In this document: positions 11,924 through 22,074 of the stretch, one piece after another
How positions within the stretch are numbered: position 1 is the stretch's first letter
Layout: every line of letters starts with the position of its first letter
Notes under the pieces: generated by a model
What the model was told of the DNA's origin: nothing
The model's input: the letters and a program-made list of their open reading frames with translations, nothing else
Database searches by the model: none
Made by a program: the position numbers and the translations under genes
From: Spongospora subterranea f. sp. subterranea
Taxonomy: Eukaryota; Endomyxa: Phytomyxea; Phytomyxea; Plasmodiophorida
Reading direction: 5' to 3'
Length of the DNA: 64,000 bases
Assembly (NCBI GenBank): GCA_049724395.1
Contig: JAUGWO010000012.1
Span: 124,001 to 188,000 of the forward strand

Positions 11924-12337
11924 CCGTAGATGACAATACTATCCATCTGACAAAATTAGCAAAACTCCGTGGAAATGACAAAATTAGTGCCATTTTCAAT
12001 AGATTTGGTGACAGAATTATCCATTTGAGAGCCCTTGCAATGACAAAATTCAAGAATTTATCCATTTGGCGGCCTCACAGTGAGGAAAAAGTCGAGCGGC
12101 GCAAAGCTATTTTTTGATGTTCGGATGCTATGTTTTGCTTCAACAAAGCGCGTGAAAAAGTGCGATGAGCAAAAACGGAGATTTTCAGGTGGCATGACTA
12201 AATTACTCAATTTTTCAGATTGTTTATGACAAATTTTTTTCCATTTTTACCGCACGAAAAAAAATATATATATGCCGTGACATTATTAGCATCTATTTAC
12301 GGACCTAAATGTGGATGGATAATATTGTCATCTACGG
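11924..12337. mobile_element. Tc1/mariner-type MITE flanked by TA
   Basis: A 414-base non-coding element with near-perfect 24-base terminal inverted repeats: CCGTAGATGACAATACTATC at the left (11924) and its reverse complement with one mismatch at the right (12314-12337). It is flanked on each side by TA (11922-11923, 12338-12339), the target duplication made by Tc1/mariner transposases. Internal copies of ATGACAAAATT and AATTATCCATTTG echo the ends. There is no transposase frame, so it would need a partner in trans. Confidence 0.88.
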
Positions 12338-12451
12338 TAGTCAGGTCAAAGGAATTGTTGAAGGACTATGAGGTAGATCACACGGCAGATACAGAAAAGG
12401 AAGAATCGAAAACAAAGTTGGCAAGACAGTCAAGAAGAAAATGAAAAAGAA

Positions 12452-12525
12452 TACACAAAGACGGAGTCGAACCGCCGACCTCCCCAGTGTGAGTGGGATG
12501 TCATAACCAACTAGACCATTCGTGC
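12452..12525 (-). tRNA. tRNA-Val(CAC), copy 1
   Basis: 74 bases that fold as a cloverleaf on the minus strand. Acceptor stem GCACGAA pairs with TTTGTGT (two G-T pairs), the D arm is GTCTAGTTGGTTATGAC, the anticodon loop is CTCACAC (anticodon CAC) between TCCCA and TGGGG, and the T arm is GGCGG-TTCGACT-CCGTC. No intron. A- and B-box positions are intact. Identical in sequence to copies 2 and 3. Confidence 0.92.
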
Positions 12526-12596
12526 TATTTGTTGCTGCAACATCCTTCAAAGACCTATGTCAAGAAGAACATCATGGAGTAAAAGAGCAAAATATG

Positions 12597-12670
12597 TACA
12601 CAAAGACGGAGTCGAACCGCCGACCTCCCCAGTGTGAGTGGGATGTCATAACCAACTAGACCATTCGTGC
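12597..12670 (-). tRNA. tRNA-Val(CAC), copy 2
   Basis: Same 74-base cloverleaf and anticodon CAC as the copy at 12452; the second member of the tandem array. Confidence 0.92.
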
Positions 12671-12742
12671 TGTTTGTTAGTGCAAAACTCTTTAATGACG
12701 TAGTTTAAGAAGAACCTCATGGAGTAAAGGAGCAAAAATATG

Positions 12743-12816
12743 TACACAAAGACGGAGTCGAACCGCCGACCTCCCCAGTGTGAGTGGGATGTCATAACCA
12801 ACTAGACCATTCGTGC
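12743..12816 (-). tRNA. tRNA-Val(CAC), copy 3
   Basis: Same 74-base cloverleaf and anticodon CAC; the third and most upstream member of the array on the minus strand. Confidence 0.92.
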
Positions 12817-13149
12817 TATTTCTTTATGATCAACGATTAGTTCCAACATGTCCACGAGTATCACGAATCCATTGAGTACATCCAGTGACAATTCCTTCTA
12901 AAACTCTGGTTCACCGATTAATGTTGAATAGAAGAAGTGATTTTACTAAGTATCGATCCGTTCATTGAGAAGAAAGCAGAGTGATTGAAAAGATCGGACG
13001 TGCGTAGGACTGAAGAAAATACGATCGATGGCACAGAGTAGACTGATCGGGGACGCTATGTCGTTGCGCTAGGCACAACATCAGTTTCCCCCGCCCGCGA
13101 CGCCTTCAGGAAACACCAGTAGTCGCAAACGCTGGACGTGTTCACGAAG

Positions 13150-13900
13150 TATTCTGGGGATCTCTCAGAGTTATTCGAAGAATCATAACCTTTCCGGCGA
13201 GGGCGATACTTTCAAGCTGACGGCGGACCCTTGTGGGCCAAGATTTCCTACACCAACAACCGTATCGGGGTCGAGAACCGGGTCCAGTTGGGCGAGCTTG
13301 AACTGGTTCAGCGCGCGAAAGAGCGTCTTCATGGGGAAAATAACGTATGAACCACCCTTAGTGTGGCGGATAACCTTGAGGGGTCCTTTAGGTAAAAGGG
13401 ATCGCCTTTCGATGACGTTTTGGGGTCCAGCAGATTCACATAGGAATTACTTGGAATGCGATCGCCGACGAGAATACGGTGGCGATTGGCGTACTTGGAG
13501 ATGGCCGCAGCAGTTTGAGAAGAAGGTGCATCACTGATGGGTGGAAAGGCGACTTCCTGAGCCCCATTGGAGGCGACGGCGGATATCGTCGTGTGGCGGT
13601 GGGCGGTCCCTCAGCGTCATCGTGTTGTTCCCTGTTAATTCTTAGGTGATGCTGCAGGACCTCAATCGGTCATCGAAAACCGATCCCTAAGACCCATCAA
13701 GGCCATCCGCCGCAAAACTGGTTTATACATTCGTTTAGGATCCGATGGTGACGCCTCAAGCTCGTCCAACTGGTCCCGGATGGCTTCAGTTTGCCCATCA
13801 AGATGGTGTGTTGGTCGAGGAGAACCGTACTTCCTGTGTATCTCTTTAGTTCGTTCAATCGTTGCAACAGACTCGGATTTTTCAAAAAAGTTCTATAAAT
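13150..13900 (-). mobile_element. Ty3/gypsy-like LTR retrotransposon fossil (pol fragment)
   Basis: Minus-strand remnants resemble the end of a Ty3/gypsy integrase (a GPLKVIRHTKGGSYV-type stretch). I see no LTRs and no complete gene; it is broken in several places and looks old. It lies beside the tRNA-Val cluster, a common landing zone for Ty3-like elements. The outer limits are a guess. Confidence 0.45.
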
Positions 13901-14120
13901 TTATCAAATTTACAATCTCTACAGTACGTAAAATTTGTTCAGAGATGGTCGAATAGCTTCTGGCAGGACCCCGTTGCCGATTTCAGGAACGCAAAAGCAC
14001 TTCGGAATCGCAAAAAAGGGGGTTCACACTGAGATTTACGTACACTGTTTGCCAGATGCGATTCTGGTTACGCTGCTGGTTTCATAGAACAGACCCGGTG
14101 AAGTAGAATCCCAATCGCTG

Positions 14121-15031
14121 TCACAATGACAATATCCCATGAGGTTTATACTTTTTGACCGAACGCTCACTAGGCCGGAATAGGAAGTTGCTACCATAGA
14201 TCTCCAGCAGCGCACCGTTGAACTGAATTCCGAAAACGGAATGCGCTTTAAGAATCACTGCAAGTTCCATTGTTTTCAACTGTCAGAGATCGCCCGGCCA
14301 TGATCAAGACAAAACAACAGACCTTTTGTCGCATCAGTATGGGTCACGATCTCGAAAGAATGCTGCGTCTCTTTGTAGACAATACCTCTCTGACCAATAA
14401 GACTAGGTGAACGGCTGCGAAGCACCATTATGATCGCCCCATGCAGGTCGCTTTTGATGATCTTGCTTTGGAGTATACTGAGACTATCAAACAACGTAGT
14501 TGGAAACCGAGCGACTTAAAAGAAAAACAAAACAAAGCATACGAGATTTGTCGAAAACTAAAAAAATACCGACTTTGTCGAACTCGAAGTCGCTTGTTGA
14601 AAATATTGCAGCCAAAGGTGATGAATCGGCTCGAATATTGAGTATTTGATCATTTTCCTGTCAATGTTGAGCATTCCTCGCCGTTTCTGTTCTCGTCCAC
14701 TCAACACTTTCTGTCGGGACATGGCGTGGGCCGTTTTTCTGCGCTGGCGCTCCTCCTGGTTCGGTTCCCGGACCGAATTGTCCAGCATGACCCGTTTGTT
14801 CTCCAGTTTGGCCTGCGCCGATTTCATGCCGCTTCCGGTCGCGACGATCGACCCGATCAGCTCCTGGATCGAGCTGGGGATCGTCTGATCCGCCAGGCGC
14901 AGCTCGGCTGCTATCCCAGCATCAACTTTGTCATATATCGGGTGATCGTCCGCCCCCAACGACCAATGCTCATTCCGACCCCGTTTGTGATCGGACCCGA
15001 CCACAGATTCGGTCCGAGGTCGTTTCGACAT
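14121..15031 (-). CDS. POP4: RNase P / RNase MRP protein subunit POP4 (Rpp29)
   Basis: Binds the RNA of RNase P (tRNA 5' processing) and MRP (rRNA processing) in the nucleus. Exons (complement) 14574-15031, 14323-14477, 14121-14257; phases agree, 249 residues. A polar N-terminal half is followed by the family block KYSIFEPIHHLWLQYF. The Sm-like Rpp29 domain then follows: SKIIKSDLHGAIIMVLRSRS, SLIGQRGIVYKET, then VFGIQFNGALLEIYGSNF and FRPSERSVKKYKPHG, the typical C-terminal end. An in-frame ATG 120 bases upstream (15151) would add 40 residues; I chose 15031 because the upstream extension does not look like the family. Confidence 0.92.
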
Positions 15032-15541
15032 TGAGATAATTTCGACCGACGGAGTCCGTGACGACTTTTGGCAATTCGACTGACGATCCCAGTTGTGGGT
15101 TCTTCGGCAGATTACGCCACAGGGGATAGCCGGTCTGGGCGCAGAAGCCATCTGCAGAATGGTTCGGTTGACACCCTGGTCAGGTTCCCCTTGTAGGAAA
15201 TTATCACGGCACCGATATGGTTTGGGCGCCAGATTCTACAGCACAATGTGTTTCGAATGTTTTAGCGTCTTGTTCGATGCGATGCCCACTCGACGACACC
15301 TGTCGAAAACGAAGCCATCCATGATTTTTTTATCAGGATAATCTCATACATGTGAACGCGGCGGTTATCGTATGAAGCCGCAAACCAGCAGTGGCGACAG
15401 CGTTGGTCGAGATGTTCCAGGCCGGTAGAGGGGTTTTCAGGGCCGGAACAGGGTGCACTCGGCCAGATACGAAAAATATAGTGAATGTATATTGGAGATA
15501 AATTAGATATTAGATTACGATGAGACGGGCGACGGTCGTTC
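15032..15541. other. Gap between POP4 and RPC34 with protein-like minus-strand frames
   Basis: Minus-strand frames read well in places (NLAPKPYRCRDNFLQGEP near 15180-15230; TGYPLWRNLPKNPQLGSS near 15070-15130) but sit in different frames without workable introns between them. This may be POP4 leader sequence or a small gene disturbed by base errors. No plus-strand gene was seen. Confidence 0.3.
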
Positions 15542-16461
15542 CTAGAAATCCAGCCACGCTCGATAATACTCACATGCCGATGGCGAAATGGGACCGCCTT
15601 CTTTACAGGAATGGGATACAATACACACACAACACGGGATGGTCGCGTAGAAATCCATCTCGATCGGCAGCTTCGACAACCGATACAGAACGTCGTCGCG
15701 TTTCCGCTTGGAACCAGCCAGGAATCCGGTGCCGGAAAGGGCGCTTGAATCGGGAACTCGTTCGATGACGGAATCGTAGAGGAGCGAGTTGATCACCTGC
15801 TGAACGTCTCCGACTTCCAGTGCGATTTTGGAGACCTTGGACACGACCAGGAAATCGCCGATATCGTCGACACTGGCGGCGCCGTTCTTCTCGATGTATT
15901 TCAGGCACGCCTGGCGTAGGATCTTGATGAATTCGGCATCGAGATCGGCACCGAATGACAAGGCGCCCCCGGTCAGATCACGACACGGCTCAACATCGAA
16001 CTTCAGGTAAACTTTGCGATTGTTCTGAACGGATTTGATCTCCTTGATGAGGCGCTTCTGGATCAGAATCTTGATGATCTTGGCGATAACGGTCTGGTTG
16101 AGACCGGATTTCGCCCGCAGATCCCTAACCCATATCCCGCGATCCACCGATAGCTCAACCAGGCGATAGATCAGAATCCCTTCGTGATCGAGCCCGGTGA
16201 ACTTCTCGGCCAGCTCGGCGCTGACGATTTTGTACAGGATCTGAGCCCCGTCTTGCAATAGGGTCAGACGCCCGCGACCCAATAACGAATTGATCAACTC
16301 GGCCCTGGTTTCAACGGCCACATTTTCTAGTCTCGATTTTCTTGCAATATATCGTCCGGTAATCCATCCGGATACTCTTCACATAGGCGAATGAATTTAT
16401 TCTCGGCTTTGACCAGAACCGATTGCGGCGCCGCTTTCGCCCGTCCTGCGTCGCCCGACAT
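15542..16461 (-). CDS. POLR3F: RNA polymerase III subunit RPC34/RPC6, with one frame break
   Basis: Subunit of the Pol III C82/C34/C31 heterotrimer, needed for promoter opening at tRNA and 5S genes. Single exon. It starts with ATG at 16461 (MSGDAGRAKAAPQ), then ENKFIRLCEEYPDGL, which aligns with the first winged helix. Near 16325-16340 the frame changes by one base (QENR / LENVAVETR). The rest is open to the TAG at 15542: GIWVRDLRAKSGLNQ, KRLIKEIKSV, a second winged helix, and the cysteine-rich end CCVCIVSHSC...SACEYYRAWLDF that ligates the 4Fe-4S cluster in the family. No intron of credible size explains the shift. With one base supplied the length is about 306 residues, normal for the family. 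Confidence 0.88.
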
Positions 16462-16835
16462 TTATCGGCAATAACAGACGCCGGCTAGGCCCAGCGGTAA
16501 AAGGGAATCGGACGATCACAGTCCCTTTGGACCTTTCGATGACGATCGATGGTCAGATTATTTGTTACCGAGTCTGAGGCGGAGTCCGTAGCGGCACGAC
16601 GACCCCGCGAAAAAACAAGTCGTTCGCGCCAGACTGCGGAGATCACGATTGGAAAAGCACTTTCTCATTAATACAACACCAGTTGAGGGAAGTTTTGAAT
16701 TTGCTGCTGTTTTTCGCCTTGGCGTTTTCAGGAGTATTCCAGTGCAGATTCGGTGTCGCTGGACGAAGGATGCGTCCAAGGAATTTTCTCCTTCGTCGGC
16801 ATTTCCGCAGGCGACAGTTTATTTGAATACCTTCG

Positions 16836-17460
16836 TCAGGTCCAGGGCGTGGTTTCAACGCAATCAGCCAACACTCTCGGCAAACGATCAAGTTCGCTGA
16901 GCGATGTACAGTCTGAATCCGGGATTTCGCTGACTCGTCCAATTGAGCGGCGCCGCGAATCATGGCCAGACATCTGTCGAGAAATAATAATATTGTACTT
17001 AGTGTTGATCATTAATTATAGATTGATCGTCGGTCCTTTGTTCATCTCGTTGTACAATCACATCAAGTTCCGACTCCAACATGCTCGAATGAGCCGGTCC
17101 CGGCGCCTGATTTAGTCCTGAATCCGATTCCGTTCTCGAAAACGCTTCTGATTCTTGAACCGCCTCTCCCCGATCAATCAGGTTTGATTGTTCGTTAGGG
17201 CTCGGCGATCTCCTTCCTCGTTTAATCGCGGAAAGTGGTTCGCCATTCGATCGCCGGTGCCATCTCTGTGTCAATTCCGGATCTTGCTGTTCGGTATCGG
17301 GAACCCATTTATTCAGCGTCATTCCACTAACGACGACCTGCTTCCTGGACCATTTCCGAGCTCGCGCGTCCAACCCGAGCCGGCCCTGGGTCTGTCCCAG
17401 CGCCCGGATCCCTGTGAACACGCCCCGATTGCCCCGGGTCGTGGCGCTACGGCTGGCCAT
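16836..17460 (-). CDS. BCL7-like protein (SWI/SNF accessory subunit)
   Basis: BCL7 proteins are small subunits of SWI/SNF (BAF) chromatin remodellers. Exons (complement) 17062-17460 and 16836-16973, both of whole-codon length, give 178 residues. The N-terminal block has RSATTRGNRGVFTGI and then ARKWSRKQVVVSGMTLNKWVP, matching the BCL7 pattern (R-K-W-x-K-x-W-V then KWVP). Downstream it is polar and low in complexity, as in the family. Exon 2 could be spliced otherwise, as the family's C-terminus is not conserved. It ends 374 bases upstream of the RPC34 start, in the same direction. Confidence 0.6.
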
Positions 17461-17529
17461 CAGCAGCGATGCCTAATCCCAACCGCGGTTCCGCCACCAC
17501 CTCGCCCTTTATCCGTAGTGATTGTGTGA

Positions 17530-17722
17530 ATTATGGCGACTGATTATGATTTCAATGAGAAATGTGGGTTCAAATAATGAGCGGCATTAATTCCTATATT
17601 TCAGACGAGCTTATAGGCAATATACTAACCCTCTAAATCGGCCATGCTGATGAAATATAGGAATTAATGCCGGTCAATATGAACCCACATATTTCATTGA
17701 GATCATAATCCGTCGCCATAAT
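17530..17722. mobile_element. Hairpin (foldback) element, ~193 bases
   Basis: Two ~75-base arms in inverted orientation. ATTATGGCGACTGATTATGA at 17530 reappears as its reverse complement at 17722 with about one mismatch per 12 bases, and both arms contain GGCATTAATTCCTATATTTC. The spacer is about 45 bases (17605-17650). No coding frame and no clear target duplication were found. Confidence 0.85.
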
Positions 17723-17861
17723 GCTATTTTTGATAGTGATTTCTGAGGACTTATCACCAAATTGATGCTCCGAAACAATGGGTGATCCAGATTAACTTCT
17801 TATTATGACTTAACAAGCGATGCTGATTAGAGACTTTGACAAATAATTGTCGCCCAGGGCG

Positions 17862-18182
17862 CTACCCTTTCGCGACTTTGCGTGTGATCGTCCAAGTCGA
17901 TGATGAGTACTGATCAATAATCCCCTCCTTGTTTTCCTTAAGTCGACGCCAGACGATGGCGACATCCAGACGACCTTCGATTAACGCCCTGGACAGGTGA
18001 ATGATAAAATGAATACATGGCATTGGGAGAGTGCTGGAAGACTGAGAATGCCCGAGGACGTGTCCAATATCCAGGTCGTGCAATGCAGTGTACCTGTTGT
18101 TACCTGTTCCACCAACTGCAGAGTGTTGTGTGACCGGTATCGTCAATCCTGCAATATGGCATTGTAACTGAAACAAGGACAA
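17862..18182 (-). CDS. Possible small gene, unrecognised
   Basis: A 106-codon open frame without an ATG at its left end (it opens with TTG), so it would be a partial exon or need an upstream exon. The stretch HFIIHLSRALIEGRLDVAIV followed by a charged, helical WRRLKENKEGII looks protein-like. A possible intron lies inside (GTAACA...TCTCAG, about 18047-18108). Divergent from the next gene. Confidence 0.3.
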   Translation of the reverse strand: MSLFQLQCHIAGLTIPVTQHSAVGGTGNNRYTALHDLDIGHVLGHSQSSSTLPMPCIHFIIHLSRALIEGRLDVAIVWRRLKENKEGIIDQYSSSTWTITRKVAKG

Positions 18183-18315
18183 TTATAGACTGGGAGACTG
18201 GTGTAGATGGAGCGATCTGCCGGTTGGGGACAGGGTGACTCTACACACATCACGAGAGCTCCTTTATCCAGCACCGCTACTAACCCACCTGGGGTCCATT
18301 TGCCGATCAAAAACT

Positions 18316-19059
18316 ATGAAAATCGAGAACGAAGGCGATATATACCTTGAATCATTATGGGTTCTGTCATTATTTGGCGCCACCGCTCTGTTGCGCCTGG
18401 CAGTTGGGCAGTTGTGCTGCCAGAAGATCTGTTTTCAAATTCTGAACGCGGGATTTGTCTCGGCACACACCGTGGATGTTTTCGCATCGTGCTCAGGCGG
18501 CGCGCGATCATTGGGTTTTGGTGCTTCGTATCGTATGTGGAGATTAGATCCTATTCTGCCTTCGTATGCCTGTTTGATCCCATTACTATGCTGGATTGTT
18601 GGCCTACCGATTAAGCTCACTGCTGTTACGGCCGTTCGCCCCAATGCTATCTTGGGCCCAACTTACACGTGGATTGTCGGATATCTATGGATAGGATTAG
18701 CCATTTGTGTTCAGATTTCTGCTATCTTCTATGATCGAGCGTGTGGAATCAGGAATTCTGACGGGCGTATTGTAAGTTATCGGCGTATTTTCCAGTCAAG
18801 ATTCTGTACATCAAATGGGATCGCAATGATGTATTCCGCTGACGATGTGGATAACGACAGAAAGCTGGTTTCACATATCGACAGAAAATTGGGAATGGCG
18901 ATAGAATGGAGGAAATCTGATTCCAACACTATGTCGTTATACGTTCGTGCTGAACAACGCGACAGTCTTGAACTGGTTGAGGTGGATTATCCAAATCCGG
19001 TCAAGCAGGAAAACTCGAAAGGGATTGCATACGAACACGTTCTGCCAGTAGTTGGATAA
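18316..19059 (+). CDS. Three- or four-pass membrane protein, unrecognised
   Basis: A 247-residue frame starting at ATG 18316 (MKIENEGDIY), ending with TAA; no intron is needed. Hydrophobic segments are near residues 14-34 (LWVLSLFGATALLRLAV), 75-98 (CLIPLLCWIVGLPIKL) and 113-135 (WIVGYLWIGLAICVQISAI). A soluble C-terminal half of about 110 residues ends in YEHVLPVVG. An AATAAA-like AATAAAA motif follows the stop at 19063. I know no family with this arrangement. Confidence 0.6.
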   Translation: MKIENEGDIYLESLWVLSLFGATALLRLAVGQLCCQKICFQILNAGFVSAHTVDVFASCSGGARSLGFGASYRMWRLDPILPSYACLIPLLCWIVGLPIKLTAVTAVRPNAILGPTYTWIVGYLWIGLAICVQISAIFYDRACGIRNSDGRIVSYRRIFQSRFCTSNGIAMMYSADDVDNDRKLVSHIDRKLGMAIEWRKSDSNTMSLYVRAEQRDSLELVEVDYPNPVKQENSKGIAYEHVLPVVG

Positions 19060-19134
19060 TCCAATAAAACGTCAAATTTCTGTTCCAATCCTAATCGATA
19101 TGTATTAAGGGATGTGAGGTGTGATAACTTGTTA

Positions 19135-19886
19135 TTAGCGAGAATCATTCCGTCCGAACTTTTTCTTTCCTAAAGAAATCGGAACGTACTTGTGCTTGAT
19201 CATGTGCTTGATTTGCCGCTTCATTGTCAAAAATACCAATGCAATGAAATACATGAGCAGGATGGGCCAAAATACCGGCTGCAAAACAAAATCGTGAGAA
19301 ACCGGAGAACTATGCAATAACGGACGCTTACAATATCACAAACTGAGAAAAATGTGCATATTAAGGAGATTACCGAGGCTTTGAAAGCAGAATACCAAAA
19401 CTTGAATTCTGGAAGCCGTCTGATGAACGGCTTAAACTCGTCAGAATCGTGAACAGGCAGCGCCAGGCCATCAGACGGATCGAGATCAGGGTCGTCTTGC
19501 GGGGAAAGAAACCCGATAAAAAGGTGGAGAAGATATATGCCATAGGCATATGCAACGATAAAGAACCCTTGAAGAACGAAGATACGAACGGCTATAAGGA
19601 GAAAACAAACCCCGAATGCAGCCCATCGGATCCCCGTATAAAGGAACGGCTGCATCAAGATACCTAGATAGACATCACTTGGTATACTGAAAAATAAGAG
19701 CAATTTTGAAAAATTCTAACAGAATCAATGAACCCTATATTCGATAACAGATCGAAATTCCAAGTTCAAAGGGCACCTTTGAAATTTCCGCTGCAGCTCC
19801 GCGAAAACACGTTGAGCGAAAGTTATCTCAGGGATGGCGGCGGCCGTAGGAAACGCCCCCTCTCCGGGTGGAGATAAAAATGACAT
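19135..19886 (-). CDS. RER1: Golgi-ER retrieval receptor RER1
   Basis: Cis-Golgi membrane protein that returns escaped ER membrane proteins in COPI vesicles. Exons (complement) 19777-19886, 19332-19686, 19135-19278, total 202 residues, phases exact. The family pattern is complete: a short cytosolic N-terminus ([14 protein letters not shown]), [37 protein letters not shown], the invariant [35 protein letters not shown] and [17 protein letters not shown]. Four membrane segments are visible. The tail ends in lysines and arginines. Introns are 53 and 90 bases. Confidence 0.97.
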
Positions 19887-21098
19887 CGACGCGCGACCGC
19901 TTCAGCAGAACTGGCCACGTGCAGTTGATTCCGTCAAATTTGGTCGAACCTGATCTGGCAAATCGAAAAAATTTAACTGCGCACAAGACACAGTCCCGCA
20001 CAGTTCGTGACTTTGTGTGTGTATATAATATAGCTAAAGAGTAAAGGTGTAACGGTGGATAGCACCAGCGCAGGGATAGCGCCACTTTGCATGGCCCTGC
20101 TGTTATTTGATTTTCTTCCATCATCGGGTGTGCGACTTCGTGAGTTTTTTTTTTCGGCGACCTTGGTGCGATTTTTTAATTCGGTTGAGGTGAAACCTTG
20201 GCGGACGGAAAGGAAGCTGATACTGTGGTTGCCTGGCTTTGATGAATTCATCAACGAATTCCCAATTCATTTTCGACCGTTGAGCCGCTCATTGAATGCG
20301 TCGTTGAATTTTCGATTAGGATGTTGCTATCCCCTCGATATTGCCCCACGTTTTACAACAACGGATTTGGAAAGCTCTCATTTGTAAATGGTCGCGTTCC
20401 AGTTGGGGTTGGGGCCAATGCACCAGGGGGAGTCGCGAAAGCACAGGTGATTTCGGTCACTCTCGCGCAGGCTATTTATTTGGTTGTCCCGCTTGTGTCT
20501 TCCTTAGTTTGAAGTTCGTCATTGGTTTCTGGGTGAAACCGCTATTCTGAAAGTATTTGATGACGAAAACAAGGGAACGTATTTTTCACATATCACAGAT
20601 CATAGGAATTGACAAGCTTCATTGTTAATTATATAAGGCCAAATTTCTGTGATCCGTGAATATGTAAAAAATACGTTCACTGATCAGAAGATATTCAAAT
20701 CTCGACCCAGCGGAAACTATTGCGCATGCTTCCTTTCTGGGAACAGACCACCGAACATAGCTACAATCTGTCAGGGAATGACATAATGTTTGAGACGACG
20801 TGGAATAACAGTGGGTTTCCAGTAGAGATGGGCTTTAAACACAAGGAAATATGAGCAGGTTGGTACGCTGGAACAGTGATATATGTTTATAATGCAAATT
20901 CTTGGTCGCAATCATCAAATAGCCACTTGTTGATTGAATCCTCCTGTTCGCTAATCTTCCCTTGCAATCGCTTGTTAAGAATCGCTTCCTTTTCGGCAAG
21001 TTCAGCCTGTAAACTAGCGATAATTTTATCTTTCTCAGTGTTTCCGTACCTAGCAAAACCAATGAATTAAATGACAACTGGATAACCGTACCTGAAGC
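19887..21098. other. Stretch with no firm gene
   Basis: The first part should hold the RER1 promoter. Frames on both strands around 20055-20540 look partly protein-like (minus: PALVLSTVTPLLFSYIIYT) but cannot be assembled. A small foldback lies at 20575-20678. At 20895-21040 the minus strand has a clean helical frame ending in a stop (DKIIASLQAELAEKEAILN to CDQEFAL), preceded by TTTTGCTAG. It is probably an extra 3' exon of the coiled-coil gene at 21099-21797. Confidence 0.35.
20575..20678. repeat. Small imperfect foldback
   Basis: GAACGTATTTTTCACATAT at 20575 is mirrored by ATATGTAAAAAATACGTTC ending at 20678; the arms are about 35 bases with a few mismatches (CACAGATCA / TGATCCGTG). Confidence 0.7.
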
Positions 21099-21797
21099 CT
21101 ACAGCAGCTGGTATTCTAGATTCCTGATTTCTTCTTCGCTGTTGTTTATAGGTTGCGATAAGTGCTTCTTGAGCTCCGCTAAATCGTTTTGTAATGAATG
21201 GCAATCTCGCCGTAATTGCTTATTCTCATGGCGTAACTTATCCGCGTCGTCTACTTCGCCCAGCAAACGCGATACTTCTTGATTTAAACAAATCGATTTC
21301 TGAGAATAAGTGTTTAGTCGCGATGAATACACAGATTGAAGAAATGAACCTTTGATAGATTGTTTGACCACGTAGTCCATCATTTCCTGTCTGCCAGGCA
21401 TTGTCCCGTTTTCAACGCTTTGCCATTCATCGTTAAAGCTAATATCAACCGAAAGAACGGCCTGCCTTATCAAACCAGCTAACTTTAGCTCATTCTATTG
21501 CCAAATAAAAATTCAAATAAAAAACAACGGAGGATCCTCGTCACTGACATTAAGCGCAGGCAGTGACTCAAGTTTCTGCAAAATAACAGCTACGATTCTC
21601 GATCTTTCTGCAAGAATGCTGGGGACTTCTAACGTTTGGCTAGCGCCATCAGCCATGACTTGTTCTGCAGATGCGGACGAACGAGCAGTGACCGCGCGAC
21701 GATGAACCTTTGAGGCGGTCGCGATTAAAAACCCAACCGCAATAGCAACGGCGCAAGCGAACGCTGTAGTCTCAATCACTGCCGCAAGAAGAAGCAT
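21099..21797 (-). CDS. Membrane-anchored coiled-coil protein, unrecognised
   Basis: Exons (complement) 21549-21797 and 21099-21494, both whole-codon, joined by a 54-base intron; 214 residues to the TAG at 21099. An N-terminal hydrophobic segment (TTAFACAVAIAVGFLIATA) is followed by a helical domain and a coiled coil (NQEVSRLLGEVDDADKLRHEN; LQNDLAELKKHL). A further coiled-coil exon (20895-21040) sits downstream behind a GTACGG donor, but an in-frame TAG intervenes, so either splicing is alternative or the two belong together through an intron I have not found. It could be a membrane-tethered adaptor. Confidence 0.55.
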
Positions 21798-22074
21798 ATC
21801 CTGCGGCGAACACGAAGAATTAATCGGCCAGTCGGCGATTAACAAGTGCGATCCAATCACCCTTCTCACTATAAAGGCTGCGACGAGACGGCAGTAAACG
21901 GGTAATTCAAACCTGTACCCGCTCTCTCTCTCTCTCTGGACGGATCTCAATCAGCTTCGGCTCGTCGAAACCATGATTAGAAAGGCGCAACATAATCCAG
22001 TGATTTCACTGACAGGGCTGAGTACGTAACAGTTTCGTGTAGTAGTGCTATCTGCTGTATAGAAATATCCGCCA

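Larger units (their letters stand above)
12440..12820. repeat. Triplicated ~145-base unit carrying tRNA-Val
   Basis: The three tRNA-Val genes repeat every 145-146 bases (12452, 12597, 12743) and share flanks: GCAAAAATATGTACACAAAG before and TCGTGCTATTTGTT after each copy. This points to tandem duplication of a unit larger than the tRNA, with the spacers diverging more than the genes. Confidence 0.9.

Noticed and set aside
15262-15630. 122-codon minus-strand frame between POP4 and RPC34
   Set aside because: Its upstream part lies in the RPC34 3' end in another frame and the rest has no domain.
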